Positions 1 to 10,460 of a stretch of 64,000 bases of DNA are shown here, one piece after another (positions within the stretch are counted from its first letter, which is position 1; the number at the start of each line of letters is the position of its first letter). Below the pieces are notes generated by a model. The model made no database searches and was not told the origin of the DNA. It saw only the letters and a list, made by a program, of their open reading frames with translations. The translations under genes and the position numbers were made by a program. The DNA comes from Ophiodon elongatus (taxonomy: Eukaryota; Chordata; Actinopteri; Perciformes; Hexagrammidae): positions 57,707 to 121,706 of the forward strand of contig JACSYO010000705.1 in assembly GCA_016806645.1 (NCBI GenBank), given 5' to 3'.

Positions 1-1129
1 ATACATCTGTAGATACCTCTCACAAGAGTTTGCAACAAACAGTACATGAGTCTGGCCATGGTACATGCCACCCTCACTACCACACCCTGTTTTTGCCAAT
101 TGGAATTAACTCAAACCCACCCCTTCACCAACAAACTTGACCTCCATTCCAAATTTCAGCCTCCTCGGGTGAAAACTCTGGCTGCCAAAGACTGGGGACA
201 CCTTCGTGGACCGAGAAACCAACCAGCTGGTAGACTGAGCTACAGAGCTGCTGGTCTCATTAAAAAATCTAAGGTGATAAACCTAAAAATGTATAGTTCT
301 ACCAACATCAAATGTCCATTAATGCACCCTGGTTCTCTTGGCAACCTTCCTTTGAGGCATTAAGGAAACACATTTTCTTCTTACCTGCCAACATATGAAA
401 CATATGTTACATATAAAGAAGGGAATGTGTGTGTGACTTGAATTATTTTAGTAATTTCAGATGGCAGGTAATTATGCCTTGAAGAAAATGTGTGGTTGTG
501 GCCTTTTATTTATTGCTGTGCTGGCCTAGGGCAACAACCTGAAAATATATAGCTAAAATCATGAACAGATTCAAACAGGTTTTCACTTTTTGTCTGTCGC
601 TGGGGAAACATATGATAAAAATCAAAATGTTTTTAATTAATCAACAACTGCTGCCTAAAGGTGTACATCTAAGGAAAATATCTTAACACAATATTAAGAT
701 ATTAAAGTCTGTCGCAGTTTATCAAAGTGCAAAAAAAGAGCAAAGAGTGTGCAAAAAGTACCAACTTGCGTAACAAATCCTTTACTCTCAAGCTTCATAT
801 ATTAAATCACAGACTCATTTATTTAGAAAAAAAAATAAAAGCTTCCAATTGTGCTTGCAAAGCTTATTGTGTTTGCATATTTGACAGAAGAACAGTAGGC
901 AGACAGGATAAGGAGCTTATGCTAACAGCCAGGTAGAAAATGTTCACTCCAAAACTGGGCTGCTGTGATGGTTTGCCATTAGGAATCTCATACGTACCGC
1001 TGCTGGCACTTACAGTCACTGTGGGACAGGCTCTCGGTCAGGCAAGAGAATGCCGCTCACTGTGAATGGGACTGAAATGGTTTTAGTTTTAATAAAAAAA
1101 AACACCAGAAATGTTCACAATATGGATGT
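1..1129. other. AT-rich sequence, no gene seen
   Basis: No recognisable coding or repeat family. The ORF at 46-363 (105 aa) starts without context and has no domain signature. It is read as chance. A 3'-UTR or regulatory role cannot be judged from the sequence alone. Confidence 0.5.
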
Positions 1130-1535
1130 AGAAGGCGAGGCAAGTTTATTTATATATCGAATTTCAGCAAAATGGAAAGTGTTTTTCACAGAACATCAGA
1201 ATCCTAGAGACAAAGTGCAATAGAAACAAACCACAAAAGGAAAAACTCAAATGACAAACAGTCATTAAAGAGACAAAAATAAGACTTGCAAGGATAAAAG
1301 TTATAATGTAGTGTAAGAAATGAATAATTGATGAAAGGCAGCGGCAAACAGAACTGTCTTCAGCCTTGATTTAAAATAACTGAGAGTTGCAACGGACATG
1401 CAGTTTTCTGTGATTTTACTCCAGATATTTGATACATTAAAACTCAACTCTGCTTCTCCATGTTTAATTTTGACTCTGGGGGAAAAAAGCAGGAATTTCA
1501 AATTGTACCACAGCCGGCACTGGATGGAAATTTTC
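1130..1535 (+). repeat. Dispersed fish repeat A, copy 1
   Basis: It opens with 'GGCAAGTTTATTTATATA' at about 1138 and runs through a block reading 'GGCAGCGGCAAACAGAA' (about 1337) and 'CTTCAGCCTTGATTTAAAA' (about 1360). A second, diverged copy with the same order of blocks is at 20281-20640 (GCAAGTTTAGTTGTATAGCACATTT, then GGCAACAGCAAACAGAAAC). This arrangement is familiar from many teleost genomes, but I cannot assign it to a named LINE, SINE or DNA transposon. The 3' limit is estimated. It has no coding capacity. Confidence 0.6.
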
Positions 1536-1792
1536 CTTCCATCAATTGATTCTCCATCATGAGCTGGAGCCGATCCCAGCAGTGCTCTGTGTGAAAAGCA
1601 GATAGACATGTCACTAATTTATGAAAAGTTTAACGCATGTAAAACCCAATCAAAGATGTGCACAATTTAAATGTAATGCATACAAAAGAAAATACAGAAA
1701 TATGTAAAAAGGCAAAACAAACAAAAAATAAATGAGTGAATTAAAAACAGGTAAGGTGACTGCACGGTAGTGTAGGGGCTAGCACTGTCACC

Positions 1793-1816
1793 ATCCATCC
1801 ATCCATCCATCCATCC
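1793..1816 (-). repeat. (ATCC)6 = Rex3 3' tail
   Basis: Six ATCC units lie directly against the 12-bp target-site duplication. In Rex3 and related RTE elements the 3' end is a short GATG/ATGG repeat rather than poly(A). This tract is therefore the retroposon tail and not an independent microsatellite. Confidence 0.85.
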
Positions 1817-2056
1817 ATTTTCCTCCGCTTATCCGGGGTCGGGTCGCGGTGGCAGCAGGCCTAGTCTTCCCTCTCACCCGCAACACGTTCCAGCTCGTTC
1901 TGGGGGATCCCGAGGCGTTCCCAGGCCAGCTGGGAGATATAATCCCTCCAGCGTGTCCTGGGTCTTCCCCGGGACCTCCTACCAGTTGGGCGTGCCTGGA
2001 AAACCTCTAACGGGAGACATCCAGGAGGCATCCCGATCAGATGCCCGAACCACCTC
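1793..2056 (-). mobile_element. 5'-truncated Rex3 (RTE-clade LINE) inserted in the SINE
   Basis: This 264-bp insertion splits the SINE and is flanked by a perfect 12-bp duplication AGCACTGTCACC (1781-1792 and 2057-2068). Read on the minus strand it encodes the C-terminal end of a Rex3 protein (residues such as RWFGHLIGMPPG and TRWRDYISQLAWERLGIP). It then gives the short 3' UTR (CGACCCGACCCCGGATAAGCGG) and ends in a (GATG)n-type tail, seen on the plus strand as six ATCC units at 1793-1816. It matches the corresponding part of the Rex3 at the right edge of the window with only a handful of base differences, so the insertion is young. The loss of everything upstream is the usual result of incomplete target-primed reverse transcription. 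Confidence 0.9.
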
Positions 2057-2445
2057 AGCACTGTCACCTCACAGCAAAAGGGGCCGTGGTTCGATCCCCT
2101 TTCCTGGGCGGTCCTTCTGTGTGGAGTTTGCACGTTTTCCCCGTGGTAGCATGGGTTCCCTCCGGGTTCTCCGGCTTCCTCCGACAGTCCAAAGACATGC
2201 AGCTTAAGTTAACTGGAGACTCTAAAATTGCCCGTAGGTGTGAATGTGAGCATGAATGTCTGTCTGTATATGTGTGCAATACACTGGCGAATGGTTGTCT
2301 GTATATGTGTGCGATAAACTGGCGACCTGTCCAGAGTGTACCCTGCCTTTGCCCAATATCAGCTGGGATCAGCTCCAGTGCCCCCTTGACCCTAAATAGG
2401 ATAAGTGGTTTGGATAATGGAATGAAATGGAAAAAACAGGTAAGG

Positions 2446-3070
2446 CTTGGCAGCGAAAACTAAAGCCAACAGTGAGGAAAAGTGATCCTCCTCATCAATA
2501 CACTCATTGTCCTCATTGTCACTGAGTGGTGTCCAGATGGGAGCCAGCAAGCCGGATCCAGTTATAGTTAAGCTCCTTGGCCACTTCATTTCATTTCCCA
2601 GTATGGGATTGTTTTGGTTTTGTTTGTACCAGATAGACACGCAGAGTTGTTGGCAAAAGTGCCTCTCTCTTCAAAAATAATTTTCTTTTGAGATAGCTAA
2701 GAAAGTTAAGGTAAATGACATACTGTAGAGCGGTCACACAGGAAGCTCATGTCAAGCACCAGAGGGACTGTCTTCTATTATTCCTCTCTGTGCTGCTTGG
2801 AACTTCATTTCCCAGCAATCTAAACAATATCGACACCGTCATCCCTCTTTAATTTACCTGGGGCTCTATTTGCAGACCTTTGGACAGTTCACCAAGCAAG
2901 CTTTTAACTTAGCAACATACAATTATAAGCAACCATCTTGTGATTTTAGGAAGGTTTGGTGAAGAATGGAGCAATGAGGTAATTCAATAAATTCCAGCTT
3001 CAGGAAAAGACGAGAGGGGCATGTGAAAATCACGCCTCGGCTGCAACTGCATGGTAAAACAGTCACAGTG
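2446..3070. other. Unique sequence, nothing recognised
   Basis: No coding signature or repeat was identified. The short ORFs here have no family features. Confidence 0.5.
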
Positions 3071-3235
3071 ACAATGCTAACATTCTGATGCTTACCAGGT
3101 TTACAAGCTTAGTTCAGCGTGTTAGCATGCTAATATTTGCTAATTAGCACGAAACACAAAGTAGAGCCAAGGCTGATGGGAATGTTAAAAGTTTTGCAGA
3201 TGTTTGGTCATAACCCATTGTATCAAATATGTATT
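3071..3235 (+). repeat. Dispersed fish repeat B, copy 1
   Basis: It contains the characteristic 'GTTAGCATGCTAATATTTGC' (about 3120) followed by 'AGCACGAAACACAAAGTA' and 'GGCTGATGGGAATGTTA'. The same blocks occur inverted at 3893-4215, and other parts of the unit occur at 56035-56200. It has no ORF and is most likely a non-autonomous DNA transposon or an old retroposon. I cannot name the family. Confidence 0.6.
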
Positions 3236-3892
3236 CAAGATTCACTATGAATGTAATCTTTTGAAAAAAAAAAAAACAGAACTTAACGGCTACAATGCTT
3301 CTCTGTGCTTTTACCAGTTTTTTATGTTGTTTTTTTTCAAACAGAGCATTCTTAGGAAATATCAAATGATTTTTCAGAAGAATCTTTAAATTTCACCACC
3401 AGCACAATGAAGCTTTGTGAAATGATCCCCCTGGTCTGAGAACACTGTGAGCATGGTGCATGGTAAATAAGCCCTCAAATTATCTTTATGTACTGGGCCC
3501 AGTATTGACACACACATTAGCTCTCTGGAGGCTTTTTGTTCAGCTCTGATTCCTGGCAATGGCATCTTTTCCTCTTTCTGCCAATCAATCACAATCTCAA
3601 TCTACCTCCCTCTCTGTTTTGTATTCCCTCCTGAAGTTCCCAGAGGCAGACTGCTTGAGATGAGGACTTCTTGTGCGGTAATGGCCTATTAGAAGTCATT
3701 TCTCACACACACTGTCATAGGTTCCCAGCTAGTCTTGTCACTCCGTCACTCTGTGAATGATGCCACTTCATCAACAGAAAATGGCCAATTCTACAGTGAG
3801 ACACTGAAAAGAACATTTGTAAAATGCACACACAAGCACACACAGTAAATAACATACTGACCTCAACTACACCGAGTTTCCTTGAGCTGAAC
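3236..3892. other. Spacer between inverted repeat-B copies, no gene seen
   Basis: AT-rich sequence with a poly(A)/poly(T) tract near 3263-3340. The small ORFs on both strands have no recognisable domains. Confidence 0.45.
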
Positions 3893-4215
3893 AGCTGAAG
3901 CACCACAAGGTCAACTGTTGTGGTTTTGAGTGAAATATCTCAACAACAATTAGATGGATTGAGACTCAATTGTCTCACCTGGGATGATTTGCAAAAGCTT
4001 TGGTAACTTTTTTGGGGCGGGGGTTGTCCCCCCTCCAAAAATAGGATCAAATCAAATGACATTCCCATCAGCCTTACCTGTACTTAACATGCTTTTGTGT
4101 TTATTAACCTTAGTTTGCATGCCAACGCTCAACAAAGATGGTGAGCACAGTAAACATTATACCCAGTAAACTCTAGCATGTTACCATTGTTATGAGCATG
4201 TTAGCAGCATAGTTT
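3893..4215 (-). repeat. Dispersed fish repeat B, copy 2 (inverted)
   Basis: This is the reverse-complement orientation of the repeat at 3071-3235. 'GACATTCCCATCAGCCTTAC' (about 4058) is the complement of the 'GGCTGATGGGAATGT' block, and 'AGTAAACATTATACCC' (about 4149) and 'GAGCATGTTAGCA' (about 4194) follow. The other end carries 'TGTGGTTTTGAGTGAAATAT' (about 3920), a block normally found at the far end of the same unit. The copy is diverged and contains insertions such as the G/C run near 4012-4036. Confidence 0.6.
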
Positions 4216-5501
4216 CAAATTTAAGCAAACTATCCTTGAGATTCTTAAAAGTAGCTGTAATAAAACCCCTCCTATCTCTCCTTGTGTGAAGTCAATATTT
4301 ACATATACTGTGGTTTATGTCTTTATTGAGTACTGTAATAATGGCATACAATGTAAACGTTAATCTAATTTTGATTATTATAAGATGGGGAAATATACAT
4401 CAACAGCCCTCTCACATTAATCTTTTTCTTTATCAATTATTCATTTGTTCCCTACAGTAAAAATGGGGAATGCGATGCTCATACATCTTTGCATTTATTG
4501 GTCCTTCCCCTCTATCGGTCTTCATTTTTCTCCTCATCTCTTTTACCACCTCAGCCTCAATCTAAGATTCATCTGTTGTTCTTCTAGTTTCTGGATTTAA
4601 TTTGCACTCCTCTCTTCCCCACCACCAAAGCAGTTTTGATGTAATTTATTTCTCCCAAGCAGAGAGAGATCACCTTGTGTGTGTTATTCCTTGCGTGTAC
4701 AACCATAGATTATTGGTGACAGTCAGTACATCAGTGTTGTACATCAGTGTTGTCATGAATATGAAAATGAAAATGTGACCTCTACTTGATCAGGACGCAG
4801 TATGGTTTGTGATCACACACTTGGGGATCACCCATGTGAGAAGAGCAGCAAGACATTAAAACAATGAAATGACAGCAGGGAAATGCTAACATTAGGCTAT
4901 GTGATTATTAGCCCCTGGGTTTACTGGATTCAGAAGAAAGAGGACTTGTCTGCCTCATTGTAACTGTCTTACCGCGAACAAAGACAGATACAGCATGTAT
5001 GATCCATAATCACATGTGTTTGCTTATCCACAAGATGATGTTGCAGTGCTATTTCAGGAAGACAAAAACAAGTATCATTACGCAAACAGTCTCGGAGCAG
5101 TACAGCATGGAAACGTTGAGTTAATATTTAATAGGTATAGAAAAATCCCTTCTCTTTATTCTTTTGATGCCTGTCATTAAATTCCGGACTGTCATTTTCA
5201 TATCACTGAGGATACTGCCTGTGGGAGCTCCAGTGTGCCGCTGATGCTTTTAACTGGCTCTTAGTGCAGGCACACTTTCAAAACGGGAAAGAAACAGAAA
5301 CAAAAGGAGAATAAAAGAACCACCATACTTTAAGTAAAGTTTAAAGTTAGCAGACTCACTTCGGTTGTCAAACTCAGTGTCTCAAGAGTCTGAGGCTGGT
5401 TGCCTTCATGACAAAGGGTACTGTCAACCGATGTCACAAAGTACTGGCTTGCTCCTCATATTTATACCATTCATAGGCACTCCTGCCCATTTTCACTCTG
5501 C
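4216..5501. other. Unique sequence, nothing recognised
   Basis: No coding segment. The only local structure is a 13-bp direct repeat ACATCAGTGTTGT read twice in a row near 4728-4753. Confidence 0.45.
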
Positions 5502-5828
5502 AAAATGTAACGCCCTCCAGATCCTCCCATACCCATCCTAATTAGCAGTTGTCCCAGCTCTTTGCACCATTCCTCAGTCACCTGTGGGACAATCAGTGCC
5601 TGTCTGCACACCTGCCCCCAATCTCACTTTTCAGCCCCTCCCTATATAAATCTGCCCTTTAGCTTTATTGTTTTTGGGAAATTGACAAATATTTGAGGTT
5701 TTCTGGTTGTTTTTTAACCCTTTATGCTACATTTTGATAAGTCTGCAACACTGTAGACTCAAAGGAATAACTCACAATAAATACACACATATTGGCAGGA
5801 TGACATTATTTGACACTGCTTTCAAAAA
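5502..5828 (+). mobile_element. Possible solo LTR
   Basis: The segment 5506-5824 starts TGTAACGCC and ends CTTTCA, so it has TG...CA ends. It is bordered by AAAA on both sides (5502-5505 and 5825-5828). It has a TATA box (TATATAAA at 5643-5650) after a pyrimidine-rich stretch and a poly(A) signal AATAAA at 5776-5781, the promoter-then-polyadenylation order expected of an LTR. The flanking AAAA repeat is low complexity and could be chance, and no internal retroelement sequence is present. Confidence is therefore limited. Confidence 0.4.
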
Positions 5829-5859
5829 CTGTTAGAAATTGCTGTTGAAAAGCAGTGAC

Positions 5860-6035
5860 TGTGGGATGATGCGTTGGCTAAGGTTTGGTTCAGTTTAGGC
5901 ACAAAAACAACTTTGTTAAGTTTAGGGGACACCTGTTGTTATGGATGCAGTAATAAACACATGGTTAAGGTTTGGGATTAACTGTGGTAGTGCTTAAAAA
6001 AAAGTGTTTACCTGTGGTTGGGAATGGGAAAGAAA
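5860..6035 (+). repeat. Dispersed repeat C ('TTTAGGCAACAAAAC' family), diverged copy
   Basis: 'CAGTTTAGGCACAAAAACAA' (about 5891) and 'TAAGTTTAGGGGACA', followed by 'ATGGTTAAGGTTTGGGATTA' (about 5962), are diverged forms of the core blocks seen at 13545, 20840, 33820, 41520 and 42045. It has no ORF. Confidence 0.45.
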
Positions 6036-7640
6036 CAGCCCTTGTTCCACTTTAGAACTGTAACATTCCATCTTTTCTTTCGGGGGGGAAGGGGTGCAGT
6101 TTTTTTCAACTAAAGGCAAACGGGACCAGGCCTTCAGAGTTTAGGGCCAACAATAGATCAAGGCCACTGAGGTTGCGCATTTGTTGTGTTGAGCAACGTA
6201 CACGAGTAGCACCCCAACAACACGTCTCTGCAAGGACCCCCTCACAGTATTCAAAGCATTTGTATTAGAACATTGTTGGACACTGAACCAAGAATTAAAA
6301 CCACCAACCAAAATTTTTTAAATAGTTTTTTACATGAAATGATGAAGACAGACAATGATAAAGTGGGGCACTATGAGTGTATGAGTCCATGTAACAATGC
6401 TTGCTAATACTGTATTTTAATAATGTTTATCAAGGAAAAACTTTAAGTAGGCTGCCTTAGGGATCCCAGAAAGGAAGATGGACTAATTAGGATTTTGAAA
6501 ACTCACAAATGCTACTAAGACATTATGATTGCCCCACTTAATTCCCAACTATTGTGTCATCAAGAGGTGACACATTCCCACAACATATGTAAACTAAGAT
6601 GTCAGTGACAGTGTTTAAACATTGTAGTGTCTTACCGAAAACTATCTGGAGCCTTTGAGACAATGGCCATTTGTTAAAGAATGTCTTTTGAATCGTTATA
6701 TGTAATGTTCCTGTTAATAGGAACTGTTTTATCAATTGTTTGCAATCTTTAGTTGATCGTTCGTAATGTTATCTTCAAGTACAAGAACAGACAGTGTGTG
6801 ATCAACTGAAATTGAGAGACGTTAGGAAAGCAAGAAAAGCAAACAATGTAGAGAGGAAAAAAAGCCTAAATAACACAACATGAATTAAACCTGGGACAGT
6901 GGTCCGTCAGATTTGGGTTGGAAATGGGTCAGATGCGATTCGGCATCGGTGAACTTGAGTTTAGATGGTTTTAATTAATGTTATTGGCGTTTAACATTTA
7001 AAGCGTCTAATCCACGGGGAAAAAATTGTGAGGGAAAGAGAGCAAGAGAGAGACGGGGTACACGCAAACACAATTTCTAGAAATCAGGGCCGCCCACAGA
7101 CATAACCAATATCTATGCTGTATGTGCTACACTTTCTCATGAAATGTTTGCAGTTCAGAATTTGCACCCAAACACATCCTGAAGCTGCAATCCTGTGCAG
7201 GTCTTGTTAGCTGCCAGCCAGAATAAGTCTTGCAATTGTTTTCTAACAGTCTCACTGTAATAGCTCACAGTTAAGTAATATATCAGGACACACCTTGTTG
7301 AATCCTGGTGTGGATTGGCTGGACTTCTGTGGGAAAGTGAATCAGGAAAGTAAATGACTATGGCATCCTGCTTTGTTTTTGTTGCAATGCTGTTGGCAGC
7401 GGTACAATCTGATGCACACATCCTCTATCCTGCTTAGTCAACAATGCAGGCTGAAGTTGGCGGTTGATTGAGAAGCCAGTCATTTCTTGGCACACATCGG
7501 GACAGTTTATACCAGCATCATCTGAGAGAATGCGTATCAAAAAACATTCATTGCTTCATTCCAGTCAAATATTTCTTTTCCCGATTGAACACTTGCAAAG
7601 GAATAATGCACCCAACCCTAGAGCATTGCCAAGGAACATG
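6036..7640. other. AT-rich sequence, nothing recognised
   Basis: Short ORFs only, with no signature residues and no repeat family identified. Confidence 0.5.
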
Positions 7641-7644
7641 ACGA

Positions 7645-7850
7645 GGACATCAGTTCTTGATACAGAAGGTCTAGATCTCAACTGGATAGCGCAAGTTTGG
7701 GATAAAGTGGAACAGGATTTACACAGCATGAATGCAGCACAGAGATTTCCTGGGGGGATCTGTGTGATGCTATCAGACCAACATGAACCTCTATGGAGGA
7801 TTTCTGGCACAATTGTTTTGAATCTGTGCCACACAGTGCTGCTTCACAGC
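7645..7850 (+). pseudogene. Decayed Tc1/mariner-like transposase 3' fragment
   Basis: The translation in the frame running through 7674-7850 includes 'LDLNWIAQVWDKVEQDLHS', which parallels the conserved 'P-D-L-N-P-I-E-x-x-W' block of Tc1/mariner transposases around the third catalytic residue. The bases further on ('TGATGCTATCAGACC', 'TTGAATCTGTGCCACA') resemble the tail of a fish Tc1-like repeat. The glutamate of the block is replaced and no upstream transposase sequence is recognisable. It is a heavily mutated remnant, and the identification rests on one motif plus remembered repeat context. Confidence 0.5.
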
Positions 7851-7866
7851 TGTGGAGGCTATGTAC

Positions 7867-7908
<42 letters not shown>
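7867..7908. repeat. (TG)n(TA)n microsatellite
   Basis: A compound dinucleotide tract: a short TG run, then about 17 TA units. Confidence 0.95.
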
Positions 7909-7909
<1 letters not shown>

Positions 7910-9770
7910 CCTTTAAGGTAAAATCATAGCAGTCAGGTTGACTTTATTTAAACCTCTTTTTCTTCTGCTTCTTCTTCCTCTGCATTATTCCCATATTGGG
8001 TACCTTACAGATCATGCATGTTTTTCCATCTTTTTTGTTCCAATGCTCATCATTTTCACATAAAGCAAAGGCTTCTTTCTCCATCTCATGTCACAGCTAA
8101 CTGATATGTTGCAGTTTTATGTATTTTTCAGGTCTGTCTGTCTATCTCAGCTGCAGCACTCGGTCCTTGAAAAGATCCTGAAATGTCAGATGTCAACATT
8201 GTCAAGGGGAAAGGCTGGCTGAGGTCATTCACACATTCTTTAAATCTACATATCTTTACTTATGTACTGTATATGTGTGCAGGTTTATTGTGTGTTGCTC
8301 ATACATGTAGTGGGTCATTATCATTCTGTAAAGCCAACAATGCTCTCTTAGATGTATTGACGCTTGCTTACTCAATACTACATTCATCAGTTTCAGCTTC
8401 AGTTATGGTGGCTAAGCAATATGTAACAACTACATGGAGTTATTAGAGGAGTTTTGCATTGTAGGTCGATGATGTCTGGCCAACAGTATAACAACAATGT
8501 CATCTTAGTTAGAACTTAGAGCAATCACCTCATATGTAATGCAACTTTAATGAGCCATGCTTCATCATATAAAAAAGAAAGAAATGGAGGGTAAAATGCA
8601 ACTATATGTGCTCTTTTAAAAAAGGCTTATCATTAGCCTTCTAAAATCCTCCTAAAAGCATGGAAGCCATGCAGGAATGTGGTGCATTTCTTGCCAGCAT
8701 GGACTTCACTTACACACTACACAGCTATGCACTTATTTTTGCATTTCAGATAGAGAAACACAAGATGAAAGCTAAAAGAGCATACAGAAAGCCACCAAAC
8801 GGACACTTTCATAAGAGCACAGTTGAACGATTTTACAGTTCTTTTGATTGGTTAGTGTATTGTATGTTATGTTCAGGGATTGCTTCAACCAATGCAATAT
8901 TCATTTTAAAAATGTTCTACCATCTAGGCCTTTTTTACAGAAGGAAAAGCAAAGGTGTAACTGATCAAATAAAATAGAAATAGGCTCACTTTCATGGGTT
9001 ATGGGGACTCTTGACTAGAATGGAGTCATCGTTAATGTTATATAGTAACACATGTGCTTTCCTATTATGACAAGTCAAAACGTCTGCACAGTTGCTTGTA
9101 ACCTTGACACAAAGAAGGCTACAGACTGCAAGTTGATGAATTACTTCATGTTATTGCCAAGTTGTGTCCTGTTTGATGAAGTCAAAGTCTGCTTCCATCG
9201 TAAAACCCATTAACCATTCATATATCATAAAGACTGTGTCCATGTTTCTTGATCTGTTCTTCCGCTCGACTAGATATCTGTGTTTATAAAATTATTCTAT
9301 TCAAACATTCCAATTAAAAGGCCCTGCACACCCACACAGGTGTTATCAGTTCTTCTGAATAATTTGATTCTACTCAGGCTGAAGTTGGGTGAAGCTTTGT
9401 TGAGAATAGACCATTTTTCACAGCAGACGTTTTCTTTTCATAGCAGGAGAAGCACAAGTGGAACTGATAAGGTTAAAGTCCAGGTTAAGTAAAACTGTTC
9501 TGTAAACACATTCTACATGCACAAATAATGGTTGAAAACGTGTGAAAAGACTGAACTACATCGCACTGCATTGTGTGGTTAAGATTGCGACACTGTTTTT
9601 CACAATTTTTGTGTTCAGAACTTTTTGGTGTTGGCCTGAAATCATGGCTCATTATTAAGGAGTCACGTACCTTCCTCGACTTCCCACAGATATGCATGTT
9701 ACTTGGATGCCACGATTCATAAAAAAAGTTTTGTCACCTTATTTAGATGACTGAAAAATGATAACATGAA
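7909..9770. other. AT-rich sequence with short dispersed motif copies
   Basis: No gene recognised. The ORF at 8660-8977 (105 aa) has no domain signature. A motif resembling 'CAGGAAAAGCACAGGTGT' occurs in diverged form at about 8938 (AAGGAAAAGCAAAGGTGT) and about 9446 (CAGGAGAAGCACAAGTGG), and again just outside at about 10563. This suggests old copies of one further repeat. Confidence 0.45.
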
Positions 9771-10460
9771 GGAGAGGTGGATTCATTTCGTGAACAGCCA
9801 CCTTCATGGAGCGCTGAGGATTGGTGCGGAACCGACTTCCTCCCCAGCATTCATCCTCGCGTCCCAGCGACATTTAGTGCCATTGTCAGCAGTACTTGCC
9901 AACCAATGAGTGTAGTGCCTTAAGTGTTTGTGTTATGATAATAGTAGGTCATCCACAGTAATTGCTGTGTAGAGGGTGCAAGCCCCGAACATAATTTTAC
10001 CAAGGAGACACCTCGTTAGACTAGCTAGTTACAGTTAGAAACAATGGATGAACAATTTGCTGAAGCTATTGTTAACTTGTGACAGCAGACGTTGCAACGT
10101 GAGATTATAAGAATGTCTGCAGTAATATCCTACATATTCATGAATTCGGGTTCATTATATGAACCTAAAATTATACGATTATTGTTTACTGGCGGCTCTC
10201 TGGAACCTTCGTGCCGCTAGTGCACAGAGCTTCAGAGAGCCAGAGAAGAGATTAGGCGGGTGGGCGGGTAGGTATAAAATCTGTGCAAAGCACCGGAACA
10301 AAAACACTGTCACATCACCGAGAGACAGTACAGTATGATGATAGCATCCAAAACCCGAGATTCACTCTTAGTGGTTTCTGTGACATGATAATTACTCTTA
10401 AATTACAGAGCCTTCAGCGGACACGCCCCCAGCGTTTCAGAGCAGAGAATACTACTTGTT
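9771..10460 (+). promoter_or_regulatory. GC-enriched block with TATA/GC-box arrangement
   Basis: The stretch is clearly richer in G+C than its surroundings. At 10255-10280 the order is GGCGGGTGGGCGGGTAGG then TATAAAAT, a GC/CACCC-box cluster immediately upstream of a TATA box. No recognisable first exon follows: the downstream ORF at 10283-10528 is short and featureless. It could be the promoter of a lost retroelement or of an unannotated RNA. A 7-bp inverted repeat GGTTCAT/ATGAACC is at about 10149-10165. Confidence 0.3.

Larger units (their letters stand above)
1743..2445 (+). mobile_element. tRNA-derived SINE interrupted by a Rex3 insertion, with outer target-site duplications
   Basis: The outer element is a SINE at 1757-1792 plus 2069-2431, about 400 bp once the insert is removed. 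Its head resembles a tRNA promoter: A-box-like 'GGTAGTGTAGGGGCTAGCAC' and a perfect B box GGTTCGATCCC at 2088-2098. The body is followed by the fish consensus-like 'TCCAAAGACATGCAG' (about 2189) and 'GGCGACCTGTCCAGAGTGTA' (about 2322). The tail resembles L2-type LINE 3' ends (GGATAAGTGG, then ATAATGGAATGAAATGG). It is flanked by a perfect 14-bp direct repeat AAAAACAGGTAAGG at 1743-1756 and 2432-2445, the target-site duplication of the SINE. The SINE family name is not assigned. Confidence 0.85.

Noticed and set aside
2088..2098. Perfect B box as a possible tRNA gene
   Set aside because: It belongs to the SINE head. No cloverleaf can be formed and the element has SINE-type duplications. The same reasoning applies to the boxes at 38366-38420.
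2064..2463. ORFs of 71-140 aa on both strands
   Set aside because: They lie inside the SINE and arise from its sequence. A SINE encodes no protein.
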